A program made the translations under genes and the position numbers. From assembly GCA_027943245.1 (NCBI GenBank), contig JANDJZ010001128.1, positions 1-10,921 on the forward strand: a stretch of DNA of 10,921 nucleotides, read 5' to 3'. Positions 9,952-10,921 of the stretch are shown here, piece by piece. The first letter of the stretch is position 1; every line of letters begins with the position of its first letter. The notes beneath the pieces are model-generated. The model saw only the letters and a list, made by a program, of their open reading frames with translations, made no database searches and was not told the DNA's origin. This DNA comes from Acanthamoeba sp. SK_2022b. Taxonomy: Eukaryota; Discosea; Longamoebia; Acanthamoebidae.

Positions 9952-10921
9952 CTAAAGCCGAATGACACGCTTGCCGTCGTTTTCGCCCCTATAGAGGCCT
10001 GCCAGCGCGTCAGGACAGGCTTCGATCCCTTGAAGGACGTCCTCTCGATAGGTCAGGCGCTTCGCACGCACCCAGTCCGCGAGTTGCGCGATGGCCCCTT
10101 CATACTCCGCTATGTGGTCGAAGACGACGAAGCCCTGCATCCGCGTCCGCTGACGCAGCAGATGACGTTCGACGCGCGGGCCTGTCGGCCAATCGGACCA
10201 GTCCGCGATCGAGGCCGTGCCGCACACCACCACCCGGCTGTTGACCGCCAGCCGCCGATAGACGGCGTCGCTGATCGGTCCGGCGACATTATCGTAGTAG
10301 ACATCGATCCCATCCGGGCAGGCCGCGCCGAGGGCGTCGTCGATCGGACCGGCTCGGTAGTCGATCGCCTCGTCGTAGCCGAAATCCTCGAGGCAGGCTT
10401 TGACCTTTTCGGCGCCGCCGGCGATGCCGACGGTTCGACATCCCATGATCTTGGCGATCTGACCGGCCGCCGATCCAACGGCGCCGGCGGCGGTGGAGAC
10501 GACCACCGTCTCACCGGGCTTCGGCTCTCCGATCCGGGTCAAGGCCAGAAGGGCCGTGATGCCGTTGATCCCCAACACGCCGAGCGCAAGCGACGCGGGA
10601 AGATCGGTCTCCAGCACCTTGCGGACGACACTGGACGCCGGAACCGTGGCGAACTCCTGCCAGCCGAACCAGCCGACGACGACATCGTCTTCGGCATAGG
10701 CGGAATGTCGAGACGAGACGACCCGGCCCACCGCCAGGGACCGCATGACGGCGCCGATCTCGACCGGCGCGGAATAGTTGCCCTGATCGGCGATCCATCC
10801 CCGCATGGCCGGTTCGACGGAGAGGAAGGTGTTTCGCACCAGAATCTCGCCTTCGGCCGGGTCGACGATTTCGCCATGAGTGATGGCGAAATGTTCCGCC
10901 TGTGCGACCCCGGTCGGGCGG
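9952..10921 (-). CDS. MDR-superfamily NADP-dependent oxidoreductase, 5' end beyond the window
   Basis: This is a zinc-independent medium-chain reductase of the type that includes prostaglandin/leukotriene reductases and the curcumin/enone reductases (CurA/YncB-like). It would reduce a C=C bond conjugated to a carbonyl using NADPH. The frame is open from the right edge. Codons before the internal ATG at 10839 already read like the family N-terminus (HFAITHGEIVDPAEGEILVR, then NTFLSVEPAMRGW), so the gene starts outside the window and lacks perhaps 10-15 residues here. Further marks are GINGITALLAL, the nucleotide-binding STAAGAVGSAAGQIAK, DYR and YYDNVAG, and the end GKRVIRL. No zinc-ligand cysteines are seen. 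The stop is 13 bases ahead of the LysR gene, which implies cotranscription. Its activity could substitute for, or act beside, the broken Old Yellow Enzyme. Confidence 0.92.
   Translation of the reverse strand, partial: RPTGVAQAEHFAITHGEIVDPAEGEILVRNTFLSVEPAMRGWIADQGNYSAPVEIGAVMRSLAVGRVVSSRHSAYAEDDVVVGWFGWQEFATVPASSVVRKVLETDLPASLALGVLGINGITALLALTRIGEPKPGETVVVSTAAGAVGSAAGQIAKIMGCRTVGIAGGAEKVKACLEDFGYDEAIDYRAGPIDDALGAACPDGIDVYYDNVAGPISDAVYRRLAVNSRVVVCGTASIADWSDWPTGPRVERHLLRQRTRMQGFVVFDHIAEYEGAIAQLADWVRAKRLTYREDVLQGIEACPDALAGLYRGENDGKRVIRL

Overview
The window reads like high-GC alphaproteobacterial DNA. The TonB-dependent receptor type and the gene mix (Old Yellow Enzyme, Baeyer-Villiger monooxygenase, zinc-independent reductase) suggest a Caulobacterales or Sphingomonadales relative. 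That placement is inferred from protein style, because no rRNA or other marker gene is present.

Left part (1-1290): an accessory edge. It holds a small XRE-type repressor on the minus strand, a divergent short membrane peptide, and what looks like mobile-element debris. The debris is the last ~48 residues of a DNA methyltransferase, abutting a possible minus-strand IstB (IS21 ATPase) scrap. The methyltransferase tail overlaps a DUF5681 gene by ATGA, and that gene ends in a hairpin terminator.

Middle and right part (1664-10921): a catabolic-looking island. On the plus strand are a LysR regulator, a MerR-type regulator, an Old Yellow Enzyme reductase, a TonB-dependent outer-membrane receptor with a structured leader, a strong terminator, and a flavin-dependent Baeyer-Villiger monooxygenase. 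On the minus strand are a second LysR regulator, a close paralogue of the first, and an MDR-family NADP-dependent reductase that runs off the right edge. The genes together suggest uptake of a hydrophobic enone or cyclic ketone, reduction of its C=C bond, then oxygen insertion to a lactone or ester. The substrate cannot be named from sequence, and no lactone hydrolase is seen.

The most striking feature is that both flavoenzymes are broken by small indels. The reductase has two compensating frame changes 20 bases apart. The monooxygenase has a one-base shift inside its family fingerprint and at least three more changes near its C-terminus. The receptor, both LysR genes, the MerR gene and the MDR reductase are open. 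This is either recent decay of the pathway or local sequence error, and raw reads would decide.
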